Source of the DNA: Fasciola hepatica
Taxonomy: Eukaryota > Platyhelminthes > Trematoda > Plagiorchiida > Fasciolidae
Assembly: GCA_948099385.1 (NCBI GenBank)
Contig: CANUEZ040000047.1
Coordinates: forward strand, 27,422,501-27,486,500
Reading direction: 5' to 3'
DNA length: 64,000 bases
The stretch's first letter is position 1; every line of letters starts with the position of its first letter. This document shows, piece after piece, positions 45,081-55,763 of the stretch. The translations under genes were made by a program, and so were the position numbers. The notes below the pieces were generated by a model, which made no database searches, had not been told where the DNA came from, and was given only the letters and a program-made list of their open reading frames with translations.

Positions 45081-47600
45081 TCACCATCATCATCATCGTA
45101 CAGCGTTATACAGTAGGGCAAACCCCACTGACCACTGCCTTTCTCACCATGTTGCACGCTGAATTAAAAAGTATGAATATACAAGATGGACAGGGAGTTG
45201 ACCTACAGGGGTGGGAAAAGGAAAGAATGCCCTAGTAGTCGACACACGGAATACATAGTCTAACTGTACAAACGCACATCGATCAGTCATTCTGATTTGA
45301 AAGAAAGTGACAACATGATCACCACTGTTCACGGTTAGCTGCCATATCCTTCAGTGTCTCCAGCCAACTGGTAGACGGATCTTTTGGACCCCAACCACGA
45401 AGGCGTGAGACACCTACTTTTCCTAAGTTTGCTGCAGATTTCCTCATTCCTCGCTGCCACGTGATCTGTTGACCTCCACGTGGTTTCTTCCACTCCCGAG
45501 GAGAAACGGAAAACAGGCACAGTACGACAGACGTGTGTTTACTATACGTAACACCTGTCCTAACCAACAAAGCCTACGAAGCTGGATACGCTGTGAAAGA
45601 GAGTTCCCTGAAATGGTACCCACTACTCGATTTCTGAACTCGATCATTCCATGCAGTCTTAGCAATACTACGCAAGCATGGCTGGTCGAAAACCTGAGGG
45701 CGCCAAATACATTCTCGCAGCTAAAAAATAACAACACACGACATATCAACTTCAGTGAAATATCAGGTCGCCGCCACAAGTGCTTCAGTCCAGCGTACGC
45801 CGATCGAGCCTTCGATATCCACGTGCTCATCTCTACTACTGTGTTCCCATCCGTCGTCAAGCTCATGCCGAGGTAGGTGAAGTGGTCGACAATTGTCAGT
45901 TCCTCCCCATCGAGCACCAAACTAACAATCATTGACGTCCAGTCTTGTAACATCACCTCATATTATGAAGGTGCAAAGCGCATGCCGAATGCAGCTACAC
46001 CCCGTGAGAGTCTATCTACTGCACGTTGAGCATGTTCCGTTCATTCGAACAAGCGGACAATTTCATCTGCGTAATCTAGGTCACACAGTTTTTCACTATT
46101 TCCCAGTTCGACACCTACATCCTGTAGATTTTGCAGCGCACTCTCCATTACGTCGTCCAATGGACATCCCTGTCGAACACCGCTGGTCGTTTCGATCCAA
46201 CTAATTAGTTTGCCGTAAACCTTTACGCGGCCAGAAGTAAGAGAGTAAAACGACGTATGTAGATTCTCGAACTTCTGGGGCATACCTTTCCCATGAAGAG
46301 CAATGAACAGCGATGTTCTATCAACTGAATCGAAGGCGCCTTTGAAGTCGAGGGGAGTCACTGGTGTTGATTGACGGCGTGCGTGACGCTCCTCCAGGAT
46401 TTGACGAAAAACAAAAAATCTGGTCGACTCATCCTCAACCTGGGCCGTTCGGGGAGTGGCAAACAGTACAAAAAGAGTGGGTAAATGAAGGGAATTGAAG
46501 TTCCAACCACGTGAATTGAAAGTCTCGGATGGAGAAATCAAGGTGGTAAGTTAGATTGTCAAAACACTACCACCCATTTTGAAAAGAACTGGAGAGAATT
46601 CATCGGCACCTGCTGCTTTCCCTCGCTTTCGTAATCGAATGCATGACTCTATCTCTACTTCCGATGGAGGCTCAAGTGATACCACCCAAGGATTCGTAGT
46701 TAGTGACACAGGAGTAACTACACTAGCGTGCGGCCAGTTAAACTGTTCTTTGAAGTATTCAGTCCAACGGTCAAGCATTTGCTCTTGGCTATGGATGGGT
46801 TCTCCATTCCTATTGCAAATCGTTTCACTGACCTGGGTGCGCCGTCCACCGGTGTCACGAATAAGTTTGAACAGTCTCCGACTGTTAACTGAAGCAGCTG
46901 CTATTTCCATTTCTTCGGATACCACGAATTGATCCACCAATTTTCGCGATCATTCTTAGGGCTTTTTGTAACCTGCCTTTGTAGCTTTCTCCGCATCTCA
47001 TTCATCTCCTTACAGTTCGAGAGCTGACGCTTTTGCTCCATTATACTCAGCGACTCTTGCGAGATCCAGTGTCTTTGATGGACAACGAATCTAGGACCAC
47101 AGGCAAAACGTGCTGCAACGTGCATCGCCTGTTTGATATGAGCCCAAAGATCATCTACATTACTGTTCATCGCAGATCCTAACTCATGTGCTAGCTTCTG
47201 CTCATACCGAGTGCGTACTTCTGGATCACACATACGTTGCACAGCTAACCGGGTTTGCGGTTTACGACGATGACCATGGAGCTGGAGAGATAATCGCATT
47301 AAAACTAATACATGGTTCGACTCTACCTACGTACGTGGACCAGTAAGATCTACAGTTCTGAACAGAACTGCGCCACCGGTAGCTTACGGCGATATGATCA
47401 ATCTGGCTTAGAGTACCTGTAGAGTTAGAGCGTCATGTCGCTGTGCGACGCAAGCTGTGTCGGAAATTGGTGCTAGACAAGAACAATTGATTGTCTGTAC
47501 AGAATTGGAGAACTCTATCCCCGTTATCTGTGGGGTGAGTGGGTAAAGCACAACGCCCACCTAAACAAGCTTCTGACGCACTACGTTTGTCACCTTGTGC
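45081..47600 (-). mobile_element. LINE-A copy 2, degenerate, inserted into a Penelope element
   Basis: Minus-strand order: endonuclease end (DNGDRVLQFCTDNQLFLSST, ~47560-47433), basic linker (47299-46901), LFKLIRDTGGRRTQ linker (46940-46551), RT with TPLDFKGAFDSVDRTSLF, GVRQGCPL and LCDLDYADEIVRLFE (46541-46041), and a C-terminal domain (45956-45320) with FTYLGMSLTTDGNTVVEMST. The 3' end is a short CATCAT-type microsatellite at 45081-45099, as in copy 3. The catalytic YADD reads YADE. A novel segment (ISPSETFNSRGWNFNSLHL) replaces part of the RT. Upstream sequence to 47921 encodes a frame that may be a LINE leader. Confidence 0.75.
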
Positions 47601-47949
47601 AACTTGATCGGAATACGAAAGAGGGTTATTACCAAGTGAGTACAAATAAGCTGAGTCTGTGGGGCAAACAAGAGCACGCGTAAAATGAATGGAGGAATCC
47701 GGCACTAGATCTGTTAGAGCCGTTAATGGGTGACGCTTAATGGTGGGATGCAGTGACAGAAACGTTAAGGTTGAGAGTTCGAGCCTCCGCACGGCTGTAC
47801 AAGTGAAACACTCAGAAGGATTATCTTGTAGTAGAGATGTAAACCTTTGAGGAAACAAAGTTATGACTGAATACGTGAACTTTTCATGTGATGGGCACCG
47901 TAAAATTTGAGTATAAACCAATATGATACCTCAGAGAGAGAAAATATAT
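47601..47949. other. Probable LINE-A-associated leader, unassigned
   Basis: The minus-strand frame 47921-47433 reads through CTAVRRLELSTLTFLSLHPT into the LINE-A endonuclease end. I do not recognise this upstream part in the other copies here. Confidence 0.3.
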
Positions 47950-48500
47950 TTCGAACGTCCGAGGTTTACGATGTACGTACCCACTACTCGTTACTAACTA
48001 AACACAAATGGAGAAGGGCAAACCCAAATTACGAACAGATTATATATATAATCGGCTCGAAATCAAACAGGGGGCCAACGCAACAACTGCAGTTACAAAA
48101 ACTGGGAGGGGAGTATAACAGAGCACAACAAGCAACTAGGAAAAATGTGATTTTCTAGCCGTTTTCATCGAACACTTTTTTGATGTTTTCCACTTTGTTA
48201 GTCAAAATGTTCTTGCCTTTAAGGCACGAGTTCAAAAACGTCGCTTAACGCATCTAACCCACGACAATCCTCATCCTTTGGGCCCCAAACCGGAAGGTGG
48301 GAAACGCTAACCGAAGCCAATGCTGATTCTAGCAATTTAATATCTTAATGGCAAGTCATGGCCTAACCACCACGTTACTTCCTCCAGCCCAGCAAATGCC
48401 CGTAGAGCAGGGAATGAGACGATGGACAGGCATACACAAAACATGTCTGAGTCACCGAAGGCGGTGTAGAGCGCTCTATTCAGTCAGAGGGCGACTATCC
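47950..48500 (-). mobile_element. LINE-B copy 2, 3' fragment
   Basis: Aligns block by block with 42400-42890: GGCCAACGCAACAACTGCAG, TTTGGGCCCCAAACCGGAAG, GATGGACAGGCATACACAAA, CGGTGTAGAGCGCTCTATTC. It covers only the C-terminal domain and 3' UTR. Confidence 0.65.
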
Positions 48501-48808
48501 GTGCCCAGTGGATGTGTGAATGGTAGCCTTCGATGTGCACTGGTTGCCGAGGTGGACAGTGACTGGAAGATGGGAGAATGTGGTCGATGCATGGCATCGC
48601 AGAAACGCACAGGGAACTTAACCGATTCGATTGCGCCTGTGTTGTGTCAAGCTTACGAGAAAATCAACCAAACTGAGTAACTGTATCAGATACTAACTGA
48701 CCAACAAACGTGTTTGAATGTTACAAGAAACTAATCCACTGGTATTTTTATTTTTGCATGCAGTCGGAAATACCATGAGAGAAGTAAAGGATTCTGCGGA
48801 AAATCAAG

Positions 48809-48814
48809 TTTATT
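48809..48814 (-). promoter_or_regulatory. Candidate ATG16L1 polyadenylation signal
   Basis: AATAAA on the minus strand, 232 bases downstream of the ATG16L1 stop codon. Confidence 0.45.
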
Positions 48815-49045
48815 ACAAGAATTGATAGAGGAAATCAAACATCATCGCAAAAAGATCGCCCGAGCTTTGTCTGTCTCATTCAAGTTCATATGTCAGTGTG
48901 ATTAAGGGGAAAGAGGAGAGTTGGAGTGAGACGTGTTGGTTGTCAACTGGTTCACTGATTTGCGAACACAGACGCACGTGAGTGACAGTGTGGGTTGATT
49001 TGTGTACAAGTCAGGTGAAAATATAAGATCGATTTGCGACTGGAA

Positions 49046-49139
49046 CTAACTGTCACCCCAGAGAATCGCTTTGTTCGTGCGCTCACAAGAGATCAACATG
49101 TGGCCAGCGGGACTCCAATGACAACACACGACAGTATTT
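49046..49139 (-). CDS. ATG16L1: ATG16L1, last coding exon
   Basis: After ACACTTCAG, the first base completes a Ser codon. The exon then reads NTVVCCHWSPAGHMLISCER, TNKAILWGDS and TAG. It matches the final WD40 blade of ATG16L1, whose human counterpart ends with a 'AVAWSPSG...AVLWAQY' strand. Splice phase agrees exactly with the preceding exon (ends two bases into a codon). It is too short to be seen as a long ORF and was found by looking for the expected blade. Confidence 0.85.
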
Positions 49140-49378
49140 CTGAAGTGTGTAAATTGAATAAAAATGTGAATGAACTTGAATAAACACAGAAAAATGGGAT
49201 CAAATTTGCCTGGTTAGAAAATTGAAGCAACGACGAGGCTCCAGAGAAACACCACTAGCTCATGAACGAAAAATACCAAGTGTTGTAAGGGCACTACATT
49301 CAGCATATCTACTGCAAACTACGGAAAAGCATTTAATCACGCTCCTGATGTATAGATGAGACAGCTGCGAACAAACAC

Positions 49379-49560
49379 TTGCGGATTGTACAAGTACCAG
49401 AAACAATGGGTGGACAAAGGAGCACCGGATACGTATACCTGATGAACGGCAATAACTGTAAAAGCGATCGTGTGTTCCCGGTAAATTTTGCTCATTTATT
49501 TGTAGATACTACCTACGCTAAAAATACGGAGCTGTTTGCTAGATGGAAGGCATCAATTCA
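49379..49560 (+). mobile_element. Hammerhead-bearing repeat H2, copy 3 (decayed)
   Basis: Shares TACGTATACCTGATGAACGG and CGTGTGTTCCCGGTAAATTT with H2 copy 1. The hairpin half is missing. It is antisense to ATG16L1. Confidence 0.6.
49433..49475 (+). ncRNA. Decayed hammerhead motif
   Basis: CTGATGA is intact at 49439-49445 and stem II is still pairable (ACGG/CTGT), but GAAA reads AAAA (G12 lost) and stem III no longer pairs. Stem I (GTATAC with GTGTGT) is largely kept. It should be inactive. Confidence 0.55.
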
Positions 49561-50124
49561 CGTCGTAACTATGGGATAACAATCATCTGCAAACCGACCC
49601 AAAATGGCACCGGTGAAGTAAGGTATCAGTTTAGTCAACGAAATTGCTTCAGCCTTTAACTCTCAACATTACTCAGCCGGAAAACAAAAGTAGAAGCACA
49701 CTAAGAGTAAATAAAAAATGAACCAGATGATGTAACAGTCGGAACGCTTATGCGTTGTTGGCCGCACTACATGATCATTTTGACTGCTGCCCGTATTCTG
49801 GATAACTGCACAACAAGAAATATTTCCCAGCGGCAGGTGAAGATTATCCAAACATTTGCATCAAAAGGGAGTCGTTCTTCGTGTAAGGTACTCTACTTAC
49901 ACGAAATTTGTACCGGTAGGAACGGACGCGACGGTTGCTGGTCAGGGCGATGCCCTCAATTCGCAGCAGGGGTCCTGAATACATCAGGAACGTAAAACGA
50001 GTGGAATGCAACACGGCATGGTACGATAATAGCATCCCGTTAGGACTCGCAAAAAAAACAAATTACTGTGAGTCACAAAGCAATGTCAACAAAGATAAGC
50101 GAATAGAACATAACCAATACTTAC

Positions 50125-50356
50125 GAGTGACCTTGAAGGCACGCCTCTAACTGCCGAGTCTGTCGATTCCAAATATACACACAACCGTCTTGACCACCGG
50201 CCACAGCATACAAAGCGTCTGCGGAGAAACATGGTCGCACGATATCTAACCCAACTCGGAAACCTTCGGCGGTCAGATAATCGCAAACTTTGTTTGTTCT
50301 TAAAGACACGACTTCCAGTGTATTGTTTCGCGTACAAGCTAAAACTTGACGCATGT
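50125..50356 (-). CDS. ATG16L1: ATG16L1, WD40 exon (blade 6 region)
   Basis: After CTCTCTACAG, two bases complete an Asp codon, then MRQVLACTRNNTLEVVSLRT, NKVCDYLTAEGFRVGLDIVR, PCFSADALYAVAGGQDGCVY and IWNRQTRQLEACLQGHS follow. This parallels human ATG16L1 'LLSCSRDDLLKVIDLRTN...GSAEGSLYIW'. The exon ends CTC|GTAAGT, two bases into a codon, matching the last exon. The WD40 propeller of ATG16L1 is needed for non-canonical LC3 conjugation on single membranes and for binding some membrane cargo. Confidence 0.9.
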
Positions 50357-50483
50357 CTGTAGAGAGAATAGCACGCGAAGAGCAAAAGATAAGTTTCCGA
50401 ATCCACTAAGCTGTTCACTTCGTTGAAACTACCTACGATAATGACCATAAGTGACGTGAAGCGTGAAAAACTTGAAGGATGTA

Positions 50484-50707
50484 CAGTCTGTCCAAAAACA
50501 TTTGGGATCATGCCAATTCGGTCGACATCCGGATATACGGTTGAATTCCAGTTTATACAACTGATACTACTCTCAGCAGCCAAAAATATACTATGGACAC
50601 TATTAATTTTGGCTAGTGGGAGTAGTATCAGTTACATAAACTGAAATTCGACCGTATAACAGGATTTCTGCCAAACTGTAGTGGTGCTGAATTTTTTGCA
50701 CACACTG
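50484..50707. mobile_element. MITE-1 copy with TA flanks (ATG16L1 intron)
   Basis: Ends CAGTCTGTCCAAAAAC and GCACACACTG are flanked on both sides by TA (50482-50483 and 50708-50709), as expected of Tc1/mariner target duplication. Long inner inverted repeats match: TACGGTTGAATTCCAGTTTA near 50536 pairs with the complement of a block ending CGACCGTA near 50656, around a short unpaired centre. No transposase frame. Confidence 0.7.
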
Positions 50708-50709
50708 TA

Positions 50710-51693
50710 CAGCTGATTTTCTTGCACATAGCCGAAATGACAAGCGATTGGGACTTAGTTAAATCGCGATTCCAAACCGTTCAAATCGATATACACCATT
50801 GTTTCTGAATTAATTGAGAGAAAATGCATCGTGGATTTCGAAAATGTCGACCTCATCATGCTGCTCGCATTAAGAGAGCAACCGGATAACGAATCGTAAT
50901 ATACTATTAAATATTCCCACGCAATCATCTTTTTCTCCGTTTCCGTCTGAACTACTGCGGTTTCAATGGACGGATGATCAAAAATATATGACCTAAATAC
51001 GGGATGATCTGTCCAACAAAGTGTCTACTTTCACTGAATAGTTCTAGAAAAACACAGCAAACAATTCATTCTGGAAGACGCACAGTGGAAAAGGCATATA
51101 CGATTTGAATCTTCTTATTTTATTTCTCGTTCTGTCTTTATTTCATTATTACTTTCAAACACCTGTTTGTGTAAAGTTCATGGGGAATTTTCGATGCGCT
51201 CTAGGATACGTCCTTGAGCGAGGAGGTGAAATGGATTGCTGGCTGTACTTTGCTAATTACAGTTTCGACGTGTCCATGAAACGAGCTGATCGAGTATAGT
51301 GTCCTGGGGATCGGGCACCTACTTTTCACCTCGGGTAACCACCTATGACTTGTCGACTCACATTGTGACCTGCTCAAATACGACGGTTTAAGATCCCTGA
51401 ACTTCGTACATGTTCGCGAGTCAGAACGAGTAATTGTTATATCTCTGTATTTTCGTTGAATCCTAGAAAAGCGGCGGTGTAAAACTACGTGAGATTGATC
51501 GCACTTTTCCATGCGACCTTCATTGCTGAAAAGTTCATTTCTTCCAGCTGTTAGCCTTTATTCTGATTTTGGTTGCTACTCTGCAGTATCGACGGTGAGA
51601 TGAACAGAATGAAGAGCTTGCAAACAGAAAAGAAAAGTAAGAGCGGAAATCATCAGAACAGCTCGAATGCAGCTACGAAACTGACCATGACAG
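50710..51693. other. ATG16L1 intron sequence, nothing else supported
   Basis: No recognised repeat or exon. Confidence 0.35.
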
Positions 51694-52135
51694 CTAGCCA
51701 GAACAGAACGATTCATAGGGTGCTAGCCGGTTTTGAGGTTTATTTGACTCCAACAGTTGTTGTGTGTTCAACAGTCCTGCTTTTCCCCCATATGATAAGT
51801 AGTATCTGGACGTACGGACAAATTTCCCCGGAACCACACGACCGGTTTCGCGGTTGTTGCCGCTCTCCAGGTATGCGTACTCGGTACTCCTCTGTCCACT
51901 CATCTTCATCGCTGTACACTCCGCCGTTAAATCCTCACTATGATCTAATGTGGACCGTTTGAATGTGTGAATGGATACTATTCATTGAACGGTCCATAGA
52001 TGAATCACAACTGTGATTTCTGTTAGTTGTTCGTGTCTGGGCCACTGCTGGCCCAAAGAACAACGAGGCTGCATGAGCAAGCGCTCATACTGATAGTAAG
52101 TAGTATGTATATATACATATATTTATATATCATAA
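51694..52135 (-). mobile_element. Hammerhead-bearing repeat H2, copy 2
   Basis: On the minus strand: a TA-rich end, core (GAGCGCTTGCTCATGCAGCC), one hairpin arm (AATCACAACTGTGATTC... in complement), then a hammerhead region and CCGGGGAAATTTGTCC. The second hairpin arm is missing. The order equals copy 1, which defines the H2 unit. It lies in an ATG16L1 intron on the gene's own strand. Confidence 0.65.
51834..51876 (-). ncRNA. Mutated hammerhead ribozyme in H2 copy 2
   Basis: Identical to 42281-42323 in stem II (GCGG, CAACAA loop, CCGC), GAAA, stem III and GTC, but CUGAUGA reads CTGGAGA, changing the essential A6, and the stem I end reads GTGTGG. It should be inactive or very weak. Confidence 0.65.
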
Positions 52136-52148
52136 TGGAAGAACGATC

Positions 52149-52559
52149 TCATTTCATTCCCTGCGACCGGATTGCATGAAATGATGAGACTCTTGGCATA
52201 TCCGTTGGCTGTAAGCAAAAGTCTGGACCGTCAATATTTTCCAAACCCGTGTGTACTGGTGTAACACGTCGGCGAAACAAAATACGCATACCACTAGCAT
52301 TTCGGTTGGAAGCTTCTATACGAAAATAAATCAAGACCACTGACTTATATAACTGATGCTGAAAAAATACCAACGCCGCATTTATTCTACGGTTGTTAGC
52401 GAAAAGCAACGCTGCCCCCGATTCGGTGCTGAGGATTTTAGTGAGACCATGAGTTTTGTTCAAAAATGCCGAACGGTCGAGTAAGCCAACATTTTTCGCT
52501 AAATTTGAATTGGATAGTTTTATATTTCTCTCCATTTTAAATTTGACGTTGTATTTCAT
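52149..52559 (-). other. Unassigned 136-codon frame in ATG16L1 intron
   Basis: Starts MKYNVKFKMERNIKLSNSN and ends FHAIRSQGMK. No domain recognised. Placement inside an intron on the gene strand, beside a mobile repeat, makes a relic element or chance frame more likely than a gene. Confidence 0.2.
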
Positions 52560-53119
52560 GGTCTCTGATTAGTCAATCCGTGCATTTCTGCAAGGTCCCT
52601 CAAGATAACTACACAAGCAGGAGGGCTGGTATATAATGTGCCTTGCTTCAGCTAATAGTAAATATACGCGCGGTTGTATTCTTGTTCGCCTTTTCGCTCT
52701 AATTAACGGGTGCGCTAACCTTGTTGAATACCACACTGTTTCCGAGCTACTCTCAGACCGAGGATCACTTTGTTGTGCGATCGTGGGTCTAGGAGGTCCG
52801 ACCCAAGTGGTATCGTGTCATATAATGTGGCCAAGTGTCTCGTAACCTGCACAGCGAAACGTTACTAGTGGGTGGCAACATAAGACGGTAGCGGTCGTTG
52901 ACCACTGAATCTGAAAGTATGCTTTCAAACTCCGCAACCACCGCTTAATCTTGACGACAGACTAATTGGTTCAACGTCTAGGGGTCCAAATTTCATTGGT
53001 ACTGTTTGATGGCACAGTGGGCCGCTCTAGCCGTGGGGTTAGTCCGTTAAACTAATCTGAAAGGTGACGTTGCGTAAACTACCGACAAAACCAAGGGTAG
53101 AGGCGTACAAGAAACTTAC
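52560..53119. other. ATG16L1 intron sequence
   Basis: No further recognised element. The donor CCG|GTAAGT of the upstream exon is at its right edge. Confidence 0.4.
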
Positions 53120-53321
53120 CGGAGGATATATCCAATCCGGTCACACGACCGCAAACTGCCACCTCAGTGGAAACCGCACCGGTACGTTCGTCCCAAACGC
53201 GCACCTTGTGATCAAAGTGTCCGGTTATAATCGCACAAAGTGGTCCACAAGCGAGTACATCTTGCAACGAGGAGGTAGCCATAATTGTGCGCTTACACAT
53301 GCATCGTTCCACGTCCCATAG
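53120..53321 (-). CDS. ATG16L1: ATG16L1, WD40 exon (blade 4-5 region)
   Basis: After TGTTCATAG it reads LWDVERCMCKRTIMATSSLQ, DVLACGPLCAIITGHFDHKV, RVWDERTGAVSTEVAVCGRV and TGLDISS, ending one base into a codon before GTAAGT. Human ATG16L1 has 'LWDLRSKVCIKTVFAGSS...SGHFDKKIRFWDIRS...LGKITALDL' here. The WD dipeptides at LWD and VWD close two blades. Phase fits both neighbours. Confidence 0.92.
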
Positions 53322-53621
53322 CTATGAACAGAGTCCAGGAAAGACACGGGAAACCGATCACCTTCGTATATTTATTTGTTCCAACGGCATTTGTACTCAA
53401 ACCCCGCGCGGTTTAGATTTCGGACATGCCTGGTTTATGTTGATTCGTTTCTAAGCGACAAAACTTCCAATAAAATGAAGATAAAAAGTGCAGACCGGAC
53501 TGATACCGTTGAAGAGCTTACCGTAGGCTGCGGTCAGGAAAATCTTGCGTGAAATTCATCACTTATGAGGACGAACAAAGCGCATAGAATTTTCAATGGA
53601 TCTAAATGTTAAAACTGGTTA

Positions 53622-53694
53622 GTCCCTGTTGGATTCTAACCCATACATGGACGCTTCAGCACCACGTGTGCTCTATCAGCTGAGCTACGAGGAC
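53622..53694 (-). pseudogene. tRNA-like sequence (degenerate)
   Basis: 73 bases with an excellent A-box/D-arm (TAGCTCAGCTGATAGAGC) and a near-perfect B box (GGTTAGAATCC). Ends GTCCTCG and CAGGGAC pair at 6 of 7 positions, counting one G-U. The anticodon stem does not form and position 33 is not U, so it is not a functional tRNA. It may be a tRNA pseudogene or a SINE head. Confidence 0.5.
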
Positions 53695-53823
53695 ACGCCA
53701 AGGACTTTGGACTTTTCGCAAATGGATCCCACAGTATATCCACTCAAATCACACTAAAGTATGACATCCGCCACGGTGAACTAATTTTTAATTTTACGGC
53801 CTATATTGTGCGGTATATTTTAT

Positions 53824-53980
53824 GACATGCTTGCGTATGAGCGCAGTGGAAGAGGTATATACCCCATAACCACGAAGGTCCTCTGCGCTATTAGGGATAA
53901 TCGGCAATTAGGCCCTGAGTCCTGAAGGTCTCGAAAGGTCAAGTGTGGTAACGAGTCGGACGCAAGCGGAAAACTGTCCT
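53824..53980 (-). repeat. S2 SINE body copy
   Basis: Plus-strand blocks CATGCTTGCGTATGAGCGCA, GGTATATACCCCATA and TGGTAACGAGTCGGACG match the S2 consensus in order (element on minus strand). Confidence 0.6.
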
Positions 53981-54873
53981 TCATCAAAAGTGTGATTTGT
54001 GAACCAAGTATTTCAGGGAAGTTATTCCGATTAACGGGATTCGTATTGGTTACGGTTAACTATCTTTGGTTCGATTCTGATCCTACTTAAGTAACTGCAT
54101 CAGGAACGAAATTTGGTATACTTGATAACTTGTACATACAAGTGTGGGATTATTGACTGAAAGAACTGAACTCAACTGATTTGCCCAGTGACAGGAAGTT
54201 TGAAAGTTACTGAAAGATATCCGTAAGAGGGTGCGGTTACCAAAAGAGTTCACTCAGACCCTATGCTTAAATATGATAATCTTCTGAAATGGATTCTAGG
54301 CAAACTCATACCTTAAAAGAGACATGGTTTGCAAAACATTTAGCAGCCAGTTGTTACGTGAGACAGAAAAGACATTCGTGGTAGCGAGAATTCAAATGAC
54401 CTCCATGTCAAAGTCATGTTCGCGACTGAAGTTTAAAGGCAGGCTATCTGATTATCTGGCCTCTTTCAGTATAGGTAAGATTCCATCTAGCTTCTGCTCA
54501 CTATAACTAAAAAAACGGCACCATGTTTCTTCGGTTGATAGAGCAACGAGAGTCGTCAAACTACGTCACCACACATAGCCATGGTGCCTATGGACTACGC
54601 ATCATTCTGAAATTCTCTAATGAAAAAAATTTGCCTTACTTCCTCAAACATAATGATCAACTGCAAAGATGATGACAGAATATGATCATATGGTGTGGAA
54701 CTCTGTATTCCGGTCATATGAATCTGGAAAACAGCATAATAAATCTTGTGACTGAGACCACAGTAAACATCGATCACCCGAATGTAATAATCTGAAAACT
54801 GGTAGATAGATGAGGAAGGACGTATACGAGTACCAAAAACAGCACACCTAAAGATAGAGGTGCAAATATTTAC

Positions 54874-55041
54874 TTTGATTGTTCGATCGGAGGAAACGGT
54901 CACTATACGATTAGAAGAGCTCATGAATTTGGCGGAGACCACGCGTTCTGAATGACCAGTGAGATTCACTCGCAGACGGGAATCGTTCAGTGTCCAAACG
55001 CGACAAGAAAAATCGCTAGATGCACCGAGAACAACGGTCTC
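54874..55041 (-). CDS. ATG16L1: ATG16L1, WD40 exon (blade 3 region)
   Basis: Starts after TGACAATAG with ETVVLGASSDFSCRVWTLND, then SRLRVNLTGHSERVVSAKFM and SSSNRIVTVSSDRTIK, exactly 56 codons in phase 0. Human ATG16L1 has '[36 protein letters not shown]' at this position. The GHS and RVW motifs are standard WD40 marks. The donor is AAA|GTAAAT, and the next exon continues LWD. Confidence 0.92.
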
Positions 55042-55763
55042 CTATTGTCAGAAAGAATGTAAAACACGAGAAAGTCCACCGTGGATAGGCCGACATATTT
55101 TACTAGAAAACGAACGATAAAGTCATAACGTTATCAGAGATAAAAACAGTCGTCTGTTTAGGGGAAACCCTTTACTGCTGTCGCGTCATGCGTGAACAGT
55201 AAGGCGATCAGAAACTGTAATTTCCTCTAGCACTGAAAGATGCTGACAAACACATCGGCCTCAGTATCGTGCAATGCAAAATGATTAAATGAACCTGCAT
55301 ACTCGTATTCCTGATTACCAACTAAGATTAGCAACAGGGAATGTTTCGGTATGAACCTACGGTGATGAATGGGAAGGAAATGAGTCAACTCGATAGAAAG
55401 ATCGCTCAGAATTGAAAATGAGCCTACGCCCATCTTTAAATAGTCCAAAATCATGATACACACCAAAGTCGTTAACCGACGTTGATCGTCGCAGAGTTTT
55501 CAGCCAGACTTGACTTGACTAGATGGGGGATGCGTTCAAATCCAACCAGGAAGATACAAGGCCCTGCGGCAGTCAAGCTGCTTACACTGATCACCTCTAT
55601 CACCACCATCCGTCTACCTATTCAGTGTTGGACAACTTTTATGAGCTTGGATTACTCACAAATGCTCTGTCGATGTAATATGCAAGAGAATAACGTACAG
55701 AATGACACTAGATAGATGACCGGTATGTCCCGGTGAAAAATCAATTCGCGCGGTTTTACGTAC
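55042..55763 (-). other. ATG16L1: ATG16L1 intron
   Basis: Donor CAT|GTACGT, acceptor ACAATAG. No repeat recognised. Confidence 0.6.

Larger units (their letters stand above)
49140..50124 (-). other. ATG16L1: ATG16L1 last intron
   Basis: Donor CTC|GTAAGT, acceptor TTCAG. It contains a decayed hammerhead repeat on the opposite strand. No exon is recognised, although open frames occur around 49.7-50.0 kb. Confidence 0.7.
53322..54873 (-). other. ATG16L1: ATG16L1 intron
   Basis: Donor AAA|GTAAAT, acceptor CATAG. It contains a tRNA-like sequence and an S2 SINE copy; the remainder shows nothing recognised. Confidence 0.6.

Noticed and set aside
49844..50035. Candidate ATG16L1 exon ending GTGTAAG near 49.87 kb
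   Set aside because: It would need to continue a two-base codon remainder and hits a stop in that phase. The exon at 49046-49139 fits sequence and phase instead.
52240..52300. ACTGGTGTAACACGTCGGCGAAACAAAATACGC-like string reminiscent of hammerhead parts
   Set aside because: The core reads CTGGTGT rather than CUGANGA and the stems do not form. I treat it as coincidence.
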